Positions 49,061 to 60,654 of a stretch of DNA of 64,000 nt are shown piece after piece. Both the position numbers and the translations under genes were made by a program. Where the stretch lies: positions 8,641,219 to 8,705,218 of the forward strand of contig CM046341.1 of assembly GCA_025403435.1 (NCBI GenBank). The letters run 5' to 3'. Every line of letters begins with the position of its first letter. Within the stretch, counting starts at the first letter, position 1. Source of the DNA: Artocarpus heterophyllus. Its lineage: Eukaryota; Streptophyta; Magnoliopsida; Rosales; Moraceae. The notes under the pieces are model-generated. The model made no database searches, was not told the origin of the DNA, and was given only the letters and a program-made list of their open reading frames with translations.

Positions 49061-52000
49061 TGTAACACCCGCCAAATTTTCATGTAACGGATAATATTAA
49101 ATGAGTAACAACGTTAAGTAAATTCCTTATTGATATATGATATAATGTTACTGACTATTTTATTCTAAGTATTATGACAGGTGACGGTTATGTGAAATTG
49201 ATGTGCTCAAGGTGTTTATGTCATTTACGATATATGCTTGATAATTATTTAGTAATAAATTAATGTTTTGATATATTTAAGTGTATGCGACAGTTCATCA
49301 GGCTGATCCTCAAGGCTCAGTATGTAATGCCCCTTAATTCAGACGTCACAAATGTCGTTACATTCTTTCATTTATACTTACTTGAACTTTAAACATATAC
49401 ATAATAACAAACTTATACGGTACTTTTGATTTTAAAAGTAATTAAACATACTTATTCATGATCCATTCATACGTTTTTTTTTTTTAATAACATAACATTG
49501 TTAAACTCTTTCTATATCATAATTTATTCATTTTTACTTTAAAATAATCATGAACTTATATTAATAAAATAGATATACCAAGTTATAAATTAGGACTTAT
49601 GAGAAAACATCACATCAAATCTCCTTAAACATCACATCATATAAAAGTCATTTACTCCCACAGTTTGGCAGGCCAAACTTGGGACTTCGGCAGGCCGAAC
49701 TTGGGATTTCGGCAGGCTAGAGTTCCCTCAACCGGTAGGACGGTAGAGGCTTTGTAAACTGGCTTAAAATTCTCATCATTGTTTGGCAGGCCGGAAAAGT
49801 GATCGGCAGGCCGAACCTTTAGACTTGGTAGGCCGACCAAGGATGTTTGACAGGCCGACCAAGCCAAAGTCTAAAGAAAACTTAATTTTTCTTTTAAAAC
49901 AAACCAACTTTCATAAGAATGCGGAAGATCAAAATTCATTAAAATGATAAAATAACTTATAAAACCATAGTTTAAGTATTCTTAAAACTTAATATAAAAG
50001 TAATGTTCAAAATATATAACTTGATTAAAAACATAAAAACGTTCTTCTTGGCGTGCTTCCGGTTACAATTCATCGTGCTTTGTACTCACACGCCTTCTCA
50101 TGTCCTCCACCTATTCCATGATTTTCTTACCCTTATCTGCAACATGACATAAAACTTGATTAAGCTAATGCTTAGTAAGTACATATAATTCTCACAATTT
50201 AAAACATTACATAAACATCATCATCATCATTGTCATCATACCATAAAAGTGCCTTAAGCATAATTTCATAGAAACATATCTTTCATTACGTTGACCATTT
50301 TAAAACTTATTTCATTTTTTTTTATCTTAAGGGTCCAAGTGTTGCACCATAAACATCACCATAAGCGTGCCGTCATGAGAGGAGAAGTGTAGCTAATCCA
50401 AAACCAAACATGACATCATAACATTTCATTTCATAACATTGGTGTGCAACACTTATTAGGTGATACATATATACATAATTTTCATACTTTGAAACATGCC
50501 ATAATCATCATGCATAACTTAAAATCATGAAAATCTTTCATAGAAATTCTTAAGGAAAATATCCATAAAATCATCATGAATGTCATTATGAACATAACAT
50601 CAAATCTTGTAAAAACGTGTCATTTTGCAGGTGAGAATGTACTTACCTTAACGCTAGCTTACTTAACCTTAGTATACTTTTGGTGATGACGCCGCGGTCT
50701 CGATGTGCTCTCTTCTTTGAGTGTTCATGCCATTTATCCATTAAAAATACAGTAAAATTAACACTTATCATAAATCATTCATTCATATATCATTCTTTCA
50801 TATATCATTCATATATACATTCATCTCATATAATAAACATAACTCATAATCATTATTGTGAAAACATAACATTATCATCACATATAATCATTATTCATAA
50901 CCATAAAAATTGTTATCACATAAACATGTTATTATGATTTTTCTTAAATCATAAAAATTACCATAAGCATATAAAAACAAACCATACATTTTAAACATAA
51001 ATATCTTTTAAATAAAACATTTTTGAACAATTAAAATACATATATTTTAATTTAAAACTTCATACAAATACCGAAATAATGTGAAACTTGAAGAAACATT
51101 ACATAACACATACATGCATATCATATTAAAAATTTGGAACAAATACAATACCTAAAGAAAGATATTGTAGACAGATTGAGGAGGAAAATTTCTTTTCAAA
51201 AACACTGGAAAAACTAAATTCTTACCTTGAAATTTCTTCTCAAAATCCTTGATTTTAACCAAGGAAAATACAACTTTTCTTACAATTTTCTTGCAAAGAA
51301 TTTTTAGGATAGAGAGAGAAATTCATGGAGAAGAGAAGAGGAAGAATGAGAATGAGAAAAAGTCTCAGAACTGAGAGAGAAAAATGTGAGAATGAGAGAA
51401 AATCAGAAAAAGAATGTCTCAGATAGTGAATGAGAGGAGAAAATAACGTGTGAGGAAAAGAGTCGTTAAAAATTTTAACGTAACAAGTATAATGAACATT
51501 CATTGCCCTTCATTAAGTCCCTCCATTAAGTCAGAATTCCTGACTGTTAGGTGGCAATTGGCGTGAAGGAGAGAAAGAAGAAAAAGGAAAGTCAAAACTC
51601 TCACTCATCACTTACCATGTTTTGCCCTATTTAAATGGGAAACCATTTAAATTGCCACAAATCAATGCAAAGTCAAACCCTTTAATTTCTTTAACTGATA
51701 AAACATTCCATTATTATGCCAATTAATCACATTAAATCATCCACTTAACGTAATTAACTCAGCCATAATTTTGGAGAAATTTCTGCTGACTGCTCGTCAG
51801 CCGTGTTCGGCCTGTCGATTTTCTTCTTCGGCCTGCCAGTTCCACCAAGTTCGGCCTGCCGATGGATTTTTTCGGCCTGCCGGTCTTGGGCAGACTGTTC
51901 GGCCTGTCGATCTTAAAAGTTTGGCCTGCCAAACTGTCCTTAAATACCAAACATTAAAACATTCAATTCATCATATATCAATAATTAAACATACATTAAA

Positions 52001-55000
52001 ATAATCATGAACACTTGAGCACAACGATTCCAAGCAGTCATCACCTGTCATAAAACTTGACATAAAAAGTTAGTAACATTTAAATCATATATCATTGCGT
52101 ATAACATAAATTATCAATAAAATTCCTTAACATCGTTACTAACTTAACGTGGTCCGTTACACAAAAATAGGTGGGTGTTACACAGTAGGCCAAATTGTCC
52201 CTCACAGAACGGTAGGCCGATGAATATGATCAGTAGGCCGAACCTCATGCCTTCGACAGACCGAAGACAATTGACGTGTAATCGGTAGAAATATCCCAAA
52301 ATTGTGACATTGATGATTGGATATAATTGGATGATCTATTCTAATTGATTAGCATATTTTTGACCTTCTTCCTTAATTTTTGCAATAGAATGATTAACTT
52401 ATATGGATGATTGGATAATTGATAAGGGTTTCCTATTTTGAGAGTTAAAATATGGTAAATGGAGCTAAATCAATTTGACTTTCCCCTATTTCTCTCCATT
52501 TCCACACGAATTTACCTTGAATTTAGTCAGAAAAATTCTGATATTATAGAGATAGTTGACCTACCTCGTCCATCATTTTTTTCATTCATGTAAAAATTCA
52601 CACACACTCTTTCTCTCATTAAAATTTCTCTCAAACATTTTCTTTTTCTCTTCTTCACATTTTTCTCCTTCTTCTCTCCCTCAATTCTCTTGCAAATATT
52701 TGAACAAAATATTGGGTTTTCCTTGGGAAAATTCGAAGGGAAATTGAGAAGAAATTGTTTTAAGATAAGAACTCGTTCTCGGTATTTCTGAAATGTATTT
52801 TCTTCTGGTAATCCGACTGCTATAACCTGGCCTAGGAATTTCCATTTTCTCTGAAATTTTAATATGTTATTCATTTATATGTTATGTGTTATGCCTCAAA
52901 ATTTCACACCAATTGGATTTTTCTATGCTGAGATATGAATTTTCTTTTCTTTACCACTCATAGTTGAATTGTGCTGATCGGTAAAATGGATGTTATTTTG
53001 CACGAAATTTGGCAGATATATTCATGTATATATTAATCATTGAACTGGTAAGTCTCACAGTGAAATGATGAATATTTTATGTGTTATGGAATTTTCATTA
53101 AGACTAGGTTTTGAGACTATTTTATCAATAAATTGTTGGACTTTTGCTGTGTGACGTTTTTGTATAGTTAAATGAATCTATTTGGTGATGAAACTTTTTG
53201 CACTTCTATAGTTATATGTTAATAGGTTGTCACATAAATTTTAGGGTCATAATAATTTTATTTTAATTATTAGAATATGATGATTGCATGTAACTCACTG
53301 CCTGATTTGTTTGAAGATTATTTTATCTCAGATATCTAATACATGTTATGGATTATTGTGAATTTATTTAAAGGTGATTTTTGGATATGTTATAGTTTTA
53401 GGGTCTTTATATGTGTTAATTTTGTAGATTTTTCTATAACATCAATAATGTGATAAATAGACATTAAACTGAGATTGTTCACTGCCTAACTATTGCTAGT
53501 AGTTTTGGTATTATATGTTATGTGACTTATTTAAATTGCAAATAAAATTTTTATGACCAACAAAAAATCATGGTAATATATTTATAAGTTAACTTTGTCC
53601 CTGCCAAGTTTGGTGCTTGAATTGTGTATAAATTATGAGTTATTGAGCTATAAATTCATAAGGGTCAGGCTGCATTCTCAATTGACAGTTTTGGCTAATA
53701 AAACATGTTATGGATTAATGCTTTCAAGATAAGAATGTATATGTGATGTAATATGGTATTGGATAATGTCATGTGGTATTGAATGATTTCATGAAAATAA
53801 ATGTTAATTTTATTTAAAATGATTGTATGACATGAATACACTAATGAGTGAGCACATCGAGACCGTGGCGATGTCTCCTACAATTAAGGTTGAGTAAGCT
53901 AAACAGGTAAGTACATTCTCACTTGCAAAATGATGTAGTTTGTGAAAAAGTTTGAATTTTATGCTCATGATGATTTTTATGATGATTCTATGATGGTTTT
54001 ATCTAATGAATTATTATGAAAGTTTATTGTACAAAAGTCATGCATGTTTTAATGATGACATATCCAAAAGGTATAAAAGTATAGATATATGTGTATATAT
54101 ATGTATCACCTAAATAAGTGCTGCACACCCCATGTTATGTTATGTTTATGTTTATGAAGTCATGTTTGTTTTGGGATTACCTACCCCTCTCCTCTCATGA
54201 GGGCACGCCTATGATGATGTTAATGGTGCAACACTTGAGCCCTAAAAGATAAAACGAATAAAGTTTTAATATGGATATTGAAATGAAAGATATGTTCTAT
54301 ATAAAACTGTGCCTAGCGTGCTATTATGATGATGCTTATGGTAATGATGTTTCATAATGAAGGCCATAAATTGTTTTACGTTGTGAGATGTGAAATGTAC
54401 TTACTAAGTTTTTGCTTACTCAGTTTTACAACATGTTGCAGATAAGGGTAAGAGAATTATAGATTAGGTGGAGGGCAAGGAATGGCATGTGAGCTATGCA
54501 AGATGGATTGAAAATGGAAGAACGTTGAGGAAGAAATTTAAAGTTATAGACTATGTTTTGTTTTCAAAGTATGCTTGTTTATCTAAGTATGTTTATTTGA
54601 ATAGTTTTAATGATTTGAACTGTGTTTCTATAGCTTTATAGGATTATTATTTGTCTTCCACATTTTGAAATATTGAGACTTGTTTTAAATTAAAAAAAAA
54701 TTTGTTTTTAACAGCAGTTCGGCCTACCGATCATTATTGGTCGGTCTATCGATGTCAGTATCAGCCTGCCGATCTTAGCGATTTTTAAAACCCTATTTTG
54801 CAGAGCCTCAGGTGGCCTGCCGGTGGTTGAAGTTCGGACTGTCAGTTAAGTTCGGCTGCCAAAGTCCAAAGTTTGGCCTAGGAAACTGTGTAAGCAGATT
54901 GTAAATGATGTGTTGTTTTTATTTAAATTATGGTTCCTTTGTTTTGGTATGATAAATTATTTAAGAAATGTTTATAATCAAGTAATTTATTAAATATTGA

Positions 55001-55129
55001 GATTAAAAAAATGTATGCATGGATCCTAGGGTATGTTTTCATATTATGTCTTCATTCAAATAGTTTATCTTATATAATCGCAAACAGAATGAATGTAACA
55101 ACATTGGTGACGTCCGTAAGGGAGTGTTA
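49061..55129 (+). repeat. 3' LTR, split by an inverted solo LTR
   Basis: The first part, 49061-49322, begins TGTAACACCCGCC. The second part resumes at 52188 and ends at 55129. Together they are about 3.2 kb and match the 5' LTR along their length, including the closing TATGCATGGATCCTAGGG region (55013 against 44143). The final CA expected after GTTA is missing. Confidence 0.9.
49323..52182 (-). mobile_element. Inverted solo LTR (copy B) nested in the 3' LTR
   Basis: It starts TGTAATGCCCC and ends GGGTGTTACA on the plus strand. On its own (minus) strand it reads TGTAACACCCACC...GCATTACA. A perfect 5-bp duplication CAGTA flanks it (49318-49322 and 52183-52187). It is closer to solo LTR A (9763-13049) than to its host LTR at the terminus. 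It carries the same clusters of GGCAGGCCGA (49665-49860) and GGCCTGCCGA (51805-51935). Internal coding sequence is absent. Confidence 0.93.
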
Positions 55130-55925
55130 AACACTACCTTTGCCACCCATGGAAAATTCGATAGCTTTTTGAGGATCGACATTGCTGTTTCGTGTGTTTC
55201 CTCACCAGAAGCCTTGCATGAGATCTGAAATTACAAATTTCTTTATCCATGAGGCAAATGTAACATGGTACAAAATATAGATGTAAATGAAACGACTAGT
55301 TTGATACAACTTAATGGTTCCAGAAAAAATGAAATTTAACTATGCTTCAGGAGCTAAAAATAAGAATTTCCTCATTTTCTTTAACAAAAGGGTTATAAAC
55401 AAAATTGATTTAGTCGACCTGGCAGACTATCTGCTAAAGCATGCACAAGGGTACACTAAAGTCAGGTTTGGGACTCTTCTCCTCTATAATATCCGAGTGT
55501 GCTTGGCGACCCTGCAGTCAAGTCAAAATGATCACATATTATCCTTCGTCAATTTTAATGTTAGAGACTAAATTTGTTCCAAAAAACAAAATAATTCAGA
55601 GAGTAATTTGTCAAAACTAACAGTTCTAAGAATCTAACTGCCACAATGTTTAATAGTTCAGGGACTAAAAATGTTAACAACCTTAATTTGAAAAAACAAT
55701 AAAGAAGTAACATTATATACCTGCACAATTTCTTCAGCAATTTGGGTTGAATGCGTAAGAATGTTTTCAACAACGATGAAAAGAGAATTGACGTCGAACG
55801 TCGTCTCAGTGTGAGCATGGGTTTCATTAATTTTCTGCTTGATATCTTCGTTGCTCATGGAAAATGGGTTCGTCTTTTTCTTCTCAACTTTTTCCTTTTT
55901 TCCAATTGGGGGTGTAATATCCTAA
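55130..55925 (-). pseudogene. SEO-4, 5' part: exon 1, exon 2 and first half of exon 3
   Basis: Minus strand: exon 1 55721 to about 55925, exon 2 55419-55511, exon 3a 55130-55224. Exon 1 encodes TNPFSMSNEDIKQKINETHA then ENILTHSTQIAEEIVQ, but the frame upstream meets a TAG (about 55922) with no ATG between, so the normal start is lost. The first Met lies inside the NPF motif (55858). Exon 2 (DIIEEKSPKPDFSVPLCML) has a TAG at 55434-55436 where a Lys codon is expected. Exon 3a (ISCKASGEETHETAMSILKK, ending WVAKVV) is open and runs into the retrotransposon at 55130. The other half is 40712-41019. Confidence 0.88.
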
Positions 55926-56000
55926 ATGTACTAGACTATTAGGACGAGGAAAAGAAAGATGGCTTGGTGTGGTGCAAAGCTTGGAAATTACACTGGCCCT

Positions 56001-56007
56001 ATTTATA
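56001..56007 (-). promoter_or_regulatory. TATA box of SEO-4
   Basis: On the minus strand, GGCTATAAATAGGGCC lies about 20 bases upstream of AAGCTTTGCACCACACCAAG (55961-55984), the SEO-4 version of the shared leader. The promoter is intact although the coding region is not. Confidence 0.7.
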
Positions 56008-56059
56008 GCCAATCTCATCACTTGAATTAAAATAAAATGTTTTAAACGTTGGTATAAAG

Positions 56060-56900
56060 AATCGCTGAATCAGTTTTTAGTTAACTGTTTATTCCTTGTG
56101 CTATGCTGGTAACTTCCGGGTATAGCTATTTCTTTGAACTTTTCGATACTTTTGTTTTAACGGTGGTTTATATCTCGAGTGAACATAACCGTTACAATGT
56201 AAAGCTCTCATATACTATGGTGTAAAGTAAAAGTATATAATAGTGTAAAACTCTCACATGTTACGACGTTTTAATTCTAACTTATTAGTTTTAACAACGT
56301 TTTCAAACACAATCAAATGTTATCCCTATATATTGGATTTTTTTTTTTGGCTATTTCAGTGATATATTAGGGGTGAAATTCTAAGTGTGGGATAGCAATA
56401 TACTTTAATGGATACTGTCAACTTATCATATGTTTAGAGAATTAGTTCAAATTAGTTTGAACTCAAACAATTGTTACAGTATAAAGCTCTTAATTCCCGT
56501 ATCAACTAGTCCAAACCAAGATTGCCAAACACCCTATTACTAGGAATATGTTAAAGCCTCGATGCTTTGGTGTTTTATCTTTATTTTATTCAAAAAAAGT
56601 GAAAAAGAAAGAGCGATGAAAAGTAGAAAGCAACTAAAAATAGCAAAGGGGAGAAAAGAGGGAATGACAGTCTTCCTTTCCCATTGTTTAGTGCTAAATC
56701 AGTTTTAGTTAACTGTTTTATCTAATTATGCTAGGCTATTAAGGTAACGGACTTTGCGTTACTTTCGTTTTAACGGTGGTTTCTATATCGTTTAGTCCCT
56801 AGCTAGAATCTAGATATTGTACATGTTCTTTTCATTGTTTGAATAATATATTAGTGTTGAATAGCTTCTTTAATGGATATTGTCAGCTTAGTTAGAATGT
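56060..56900. repeat. Local direct duplication upstream of SEO-4
   Basis: 56060-56190 matches about 56690-56810 (TTTTAGTTAACTGTTT and TTTTAACGGTGGTTT are shared). 56355-56430 matches about 56840-56905 (GATATATTAG, CTTTAATGGATACTGTC against CTTTAATGGATATTGTC). The period is about 630 bases; the first copy carries an inserted AT-rich MITE-like piece at 56190-56310 and another copy of that family lies at 56440-56545. Confidence 0.6.
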
Positions 56901-57399
56901 GGTAAAACGGCTTTAAAATGCTAGTTGATCCTTTCCCTTCAGTTACGAAAAATAGAAAGCAATTCAAAATATCCGAGGGTGAAAAATAAAAGGGCATGAA
57001 GGAGCCTTCCTTTCAAATTGGTAATAGAGAAAGAAAGGAGAAAAGAGAATATCTAAGCTAATTTATTTTACATATATAACCTTATGCAAAAAAAAAAAAT
57101 CAAGATAAGGTGTGATTAGGGTAAAAAATGGTTAACTGACACATTATTTGTTTTGTCAAATATTTTCTCTCATCTTTTCTTTTGAAATTTGAACAAGGGT
57201 AAAAAAATGGATGGTCCGGTTCTTCTTGAACTTTTTTCTTCCTAACTTCCTGCCAAACAAAGCCAATATTCTATTTTCTTTAAAAAAAAAAAAAAAATCT
57301 TAAATAGTTCTCTCTCTTTTCCACGATCTACCCAAAAAAAAAAAAAAAAGCTTAGAGTATGAGACTATGTATACTGGTGTAAAAGGAAAATCACACTTT

Positions 57400-57990
57400 T
57401 AGCTCATGTCACTTGAAGTACTCAAATAGAGAAACGCTATAAGAGGTGGTAATTTTCTTAGTAAAAATTCTAGTTGTCGTTACCAAAGACCGGATCATGA
57501 CACGAGGGTTACAATGAAGACCTTTAGCGACGTCATGACTTTGTTGCTAAAACGTTATTCTTTTTTGAAGTGATGATTTATTTCTCCGAGCTAACATGCA
57601 TGACCACCAGGCTTAAATGTGTATTGCCCAAGTTTGATATGCTATACGACTTCTGCGAATGACGAGGCCTTCAACCCCGCCTACTAAGGACGATAAGACA
57701 AGAACAAAATTGATTAATTAAGAGATTAGTTTCTTCGTGCACTATTCTAATATGAATGCCTTTTTCTTTCTTTTACTAAAACTGATTGCTTCTTTATTGT
57801 ATTGTTGCTTTACGACCCTTAGCAATATTTATGCATTGTCGCATTTGTGCGCATACTTATTAGCAACCATCTTTCATGTTTGTTGCTAAACAGTTTTAGG
57901 TTATGGAACTTTCATCGACGACAATACATGTCGCTAAAACATCTTCAACGACAACTTTTGACAATTATCATCCGTAGTAAAAAACCTATT
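57400..57990. mobile_element. CACTA-like fragments with GCGACG subterminal motifs
   Basis: The sequence repeats TTAGCGACGTC, GTTGCTAAAAC, GACGACAATACATGTCGCTA and AACGACAACTTTTGAC. These are words common in subterminal regions of plant CACTA MITEs. One end-like sequence, reverse complemented from about 57573, is CACTTCAAAAAAGAATAACG. Borders are not resolved. Confidence 0.35.
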
Positions 57991-58565
57991 TGTTGCACTA
58001 AATTATAGTCCCCGGAACTTTGGAAAAGATTATCAAAGACTTAGAAAATTGGAAAACCTTAACTCAGCCTTTTTCTTTTTGGCGCCAAGAAGATATGCAT
58101 GAAGAACCATGAGGGACTAAAAGAAGTTACAGAATCCTACTTTACATTATTTAATAAATGAATTCGGACTAAAGACGGTGAGAAAAGACGAGGTTGGTCA
58201 GATCAAATGGATATAGGTCCCTAGATTGACAAAGAGATTAGAAGATAAGAAAAAGAAGAAGAAAAAGCAATGCCAGATGGATACTCGACATGATCAAAAA
58301 GAACAAGTTATGTACAACAGGTAACGGGTAAGGTACAAGAAACTATTACATTCTTATCAGGCTTTAGCGTTTGTTTTTGGCTACTATATAGATTCGAGAG
58401 GCTTTATATTGCATTATATCATATTATATGTATTGAAATTATTTGTAACATTATTCTTGCTTGTGTTGTATTGTTTTAAACAACACATTATTACTTGGTT
58501 TTGTATGATATTAACATGTCGTATTATGTCATACAATGTTTCGTTTACTATTGTATTAGATTATT

Positions 58566-59050
58566 GAAAAAATTTTATTTTAGTACTCTGTGTTATATCG
58601 AAATATGAGTTTGGTACCATCTATTTTTGAAAATTTCATCTCAATATCTTGACCTTTTAGAAATCTTTCTTTAATACCTCGGAGCTCTTTATGGGACATG
58701 AAAAGACAATTACCCTTTTATAAATTATAATTAGTTGACCAAAATTTTGAAGAAAAAATTTAAAAATTATTATGCGTGCACAATCAAACACCCAAATACT
58801 CAGACCCCAAACGACGCCATTGTCTTTGAGAAGGCTTGGTTGCATACATAATAATTTTTAATTTTTTCTACCCAAAAGTTCGGTCAACTGATTTCATAAG
58901 AGGGTTATTTTACCTTTTTGTGTCCTAAAAAAGGGCTCCTATATATAAAAAAATATTTTCTAAAAGGTCGAAGTACCGGCATGAAATTTTTCAAAACGGA
59001 AGGTACCAAACTCATATTTTGATATAACAATACTAAAATAAAATTTTCTA
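58566..59050. mobile_element. Mutator-type foldback MITE, 485 bp
   Basis: A perfect 9-bp duplication TAGATTATT (58557-58565 and 59051-59059) flanks two arms of about 220 bases. The left arm has AATATGAGTTTGGTACC and TTAGTTGACCAAAATTTTGA. The right arm, reverse complemented, has AATATGAGTTTGGTACC and the matching CAGTTGACCGAACTTTTGG. A short loop lies at about 58790-58840. A 9-bp duplication is the Mutator signature. The minus-strand frame inside it is not a gene. Confidence 0.85.
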
Positions 59051-59059
59051 TAGATTATT

Positions 59060-59924
59060 TTACTCATATTGCCTACACACTTTCCTTTTTTTGTTTTCTC
59101 TCATTATTCACTCCTTTGTTTTCTTCTATTGGTTGAGAATTGTCACCATCAATACAAGCGCTTATGAAAACCCATCTCCAAATGCTAAACAATCTCCTTG
59201 CTTTTTCTCTATTGGATGAAGGATAAACACCTAACTACAATCTCACCATTTTCCCGTGGACGAGGTTAAGAATTTGGGCAAAATGGCTAATTGGTAGTTA
59301 TCACTAGAATGATAGAAATTTGATATTGATATGGGATGTGTTTGGGAAGCGTGGATTGGTTGAATCTTTGAGTTAGATTTGAGGGCAGTTACACCAGTTG
59401 GCGGTGAAGCTAGAATCTTATTTCAAAAAGGTGTAAACTAAAAATTTGAAAAATATTAATAACCCCTTAAAATAACGAGTCCTGATTTTTGTGTTTTTCT
59501 TCAATGTAACTATACTCTATGAAATTAGTTTAGTTATTTTTTTAAGTAAAATAGAATGAAAAATTACGTTTCAATATAAAAATGTTTTTGGTTGAATAGC
59601 ATATATGTATATACAAGGATATCGTATTTGAATAACAAAAATTTTAGCTGAAAATTTGGATAAAAATTTATTTAAAAAGTACATTATAAGAAATACTAAA
59701 AGAAAAAATTGATAGTAGAGACATATTTAAAAACAAAAGTACTTTAACAACAGCAAATTAGAGAAAGGTCTTTATGAGAAAATAGTAATAAATAGGGTTG
59801 CGTGAAAAAAAATACTTAAATATGACCACATTTTAGAAAAATTACTTTTGTAGGCCAAAAAATATAAGAATTTGAAAAACAAAATACTTTAGAAAGAGCA
59901 TATTGGAGAAAAAATTCCATTAAA
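59060..59924. other. AT-rich spacer, no gene seen
   Basis: No supported frame and no element end between the Mutator-type MITE and the Tat-like remnant. Confidence 0.55.
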
Positions 59925-60654
59925 GCATGTTGGGGGTGTGCTTGGCTGCATTCTCAAGGACCACCTCTATGGTTGTTCGGCCACAATGCTCGGGAACCAT
60001 GTCGAGGAGACAGATCCCAAACTCCATGTGCCCGGTCCTTCATCCCGAGGTGCTCTTTAGAGCCCCTGCTAGCTGCAACCTAAGGCATTGCCTCATCGGG
60101 AAAAACATGTGCTCGAGTCGGACTATTAGAGTTTACAACCAAGCAACAACTCACCACAGAAGTTCGACATATGGCCTCATTCCAACTCACATCTCCCGCA
60201 GGGATCACAACACCTGTCACCTGTCCCTTAACAGGTCTTGATCTGACACATGGGTCAAGGGTCAAACCCACCTAGCACCCAGTTTAAGTAGTAGCCTATA
60301 AACTGAGTGCATTTACTATAGCTCAACGTAATGTGCTTTCTCCCACCTAACTTCACTCCCAAACTCTGCCGAATAAGTACCTGACTTGAGCATCGAAGAG
60401 CCTTTGGCCAGCACTACACCAGTGCCCCTTGATCTCTGAAGTGTCTTTCTTCTTGTGTAGGTCCACCTTGGGAGGCCGAACTGAGCAGGAGGAGCCAGAT
60501 AACTATCGTGCACAGCCACATGTGGAGTTGGTGCACAACAAACTAGAGCTCAACATCAACATTTTGGCACTAGAAGGAGGGCCCCGAGTAGCCCACGACC
60601 GAACAAAGCAAGAAAACCAAGACTGACAAATCTCTAATCCCGATCAGAAAATTT

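Larger units (their letters stand above)
41020..55129 (+). mobile_element. Ty3/gypsy chromovirus-like LTR retrotransposon inserted in SEO-4 exon 3
   Basis: Whole element: 5' LTR 41020-44261, primer-binding site 44267-44278, decayed gag-pol about 44479-49020, 3' LTR 49061-55129 broken by an inverted solo LTR (49323-52182). It starts TGTAACACC and ends GGGAGTGTTA. The flanks AACAA (41015-41019) and AACAC (55130-55134) are a 5-bp duplication with one mismatch. Removing the element and one duplicate restores exon 3 with the expected length phase (398 bases, phase 2), which confirms the borders. The order protease, RT, RNase H, integrase with a C-terminal VLW..H stretch, together with the very long LTRs, suggests the Tekay/Del group; this is inference. 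Confidence 0.93.
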
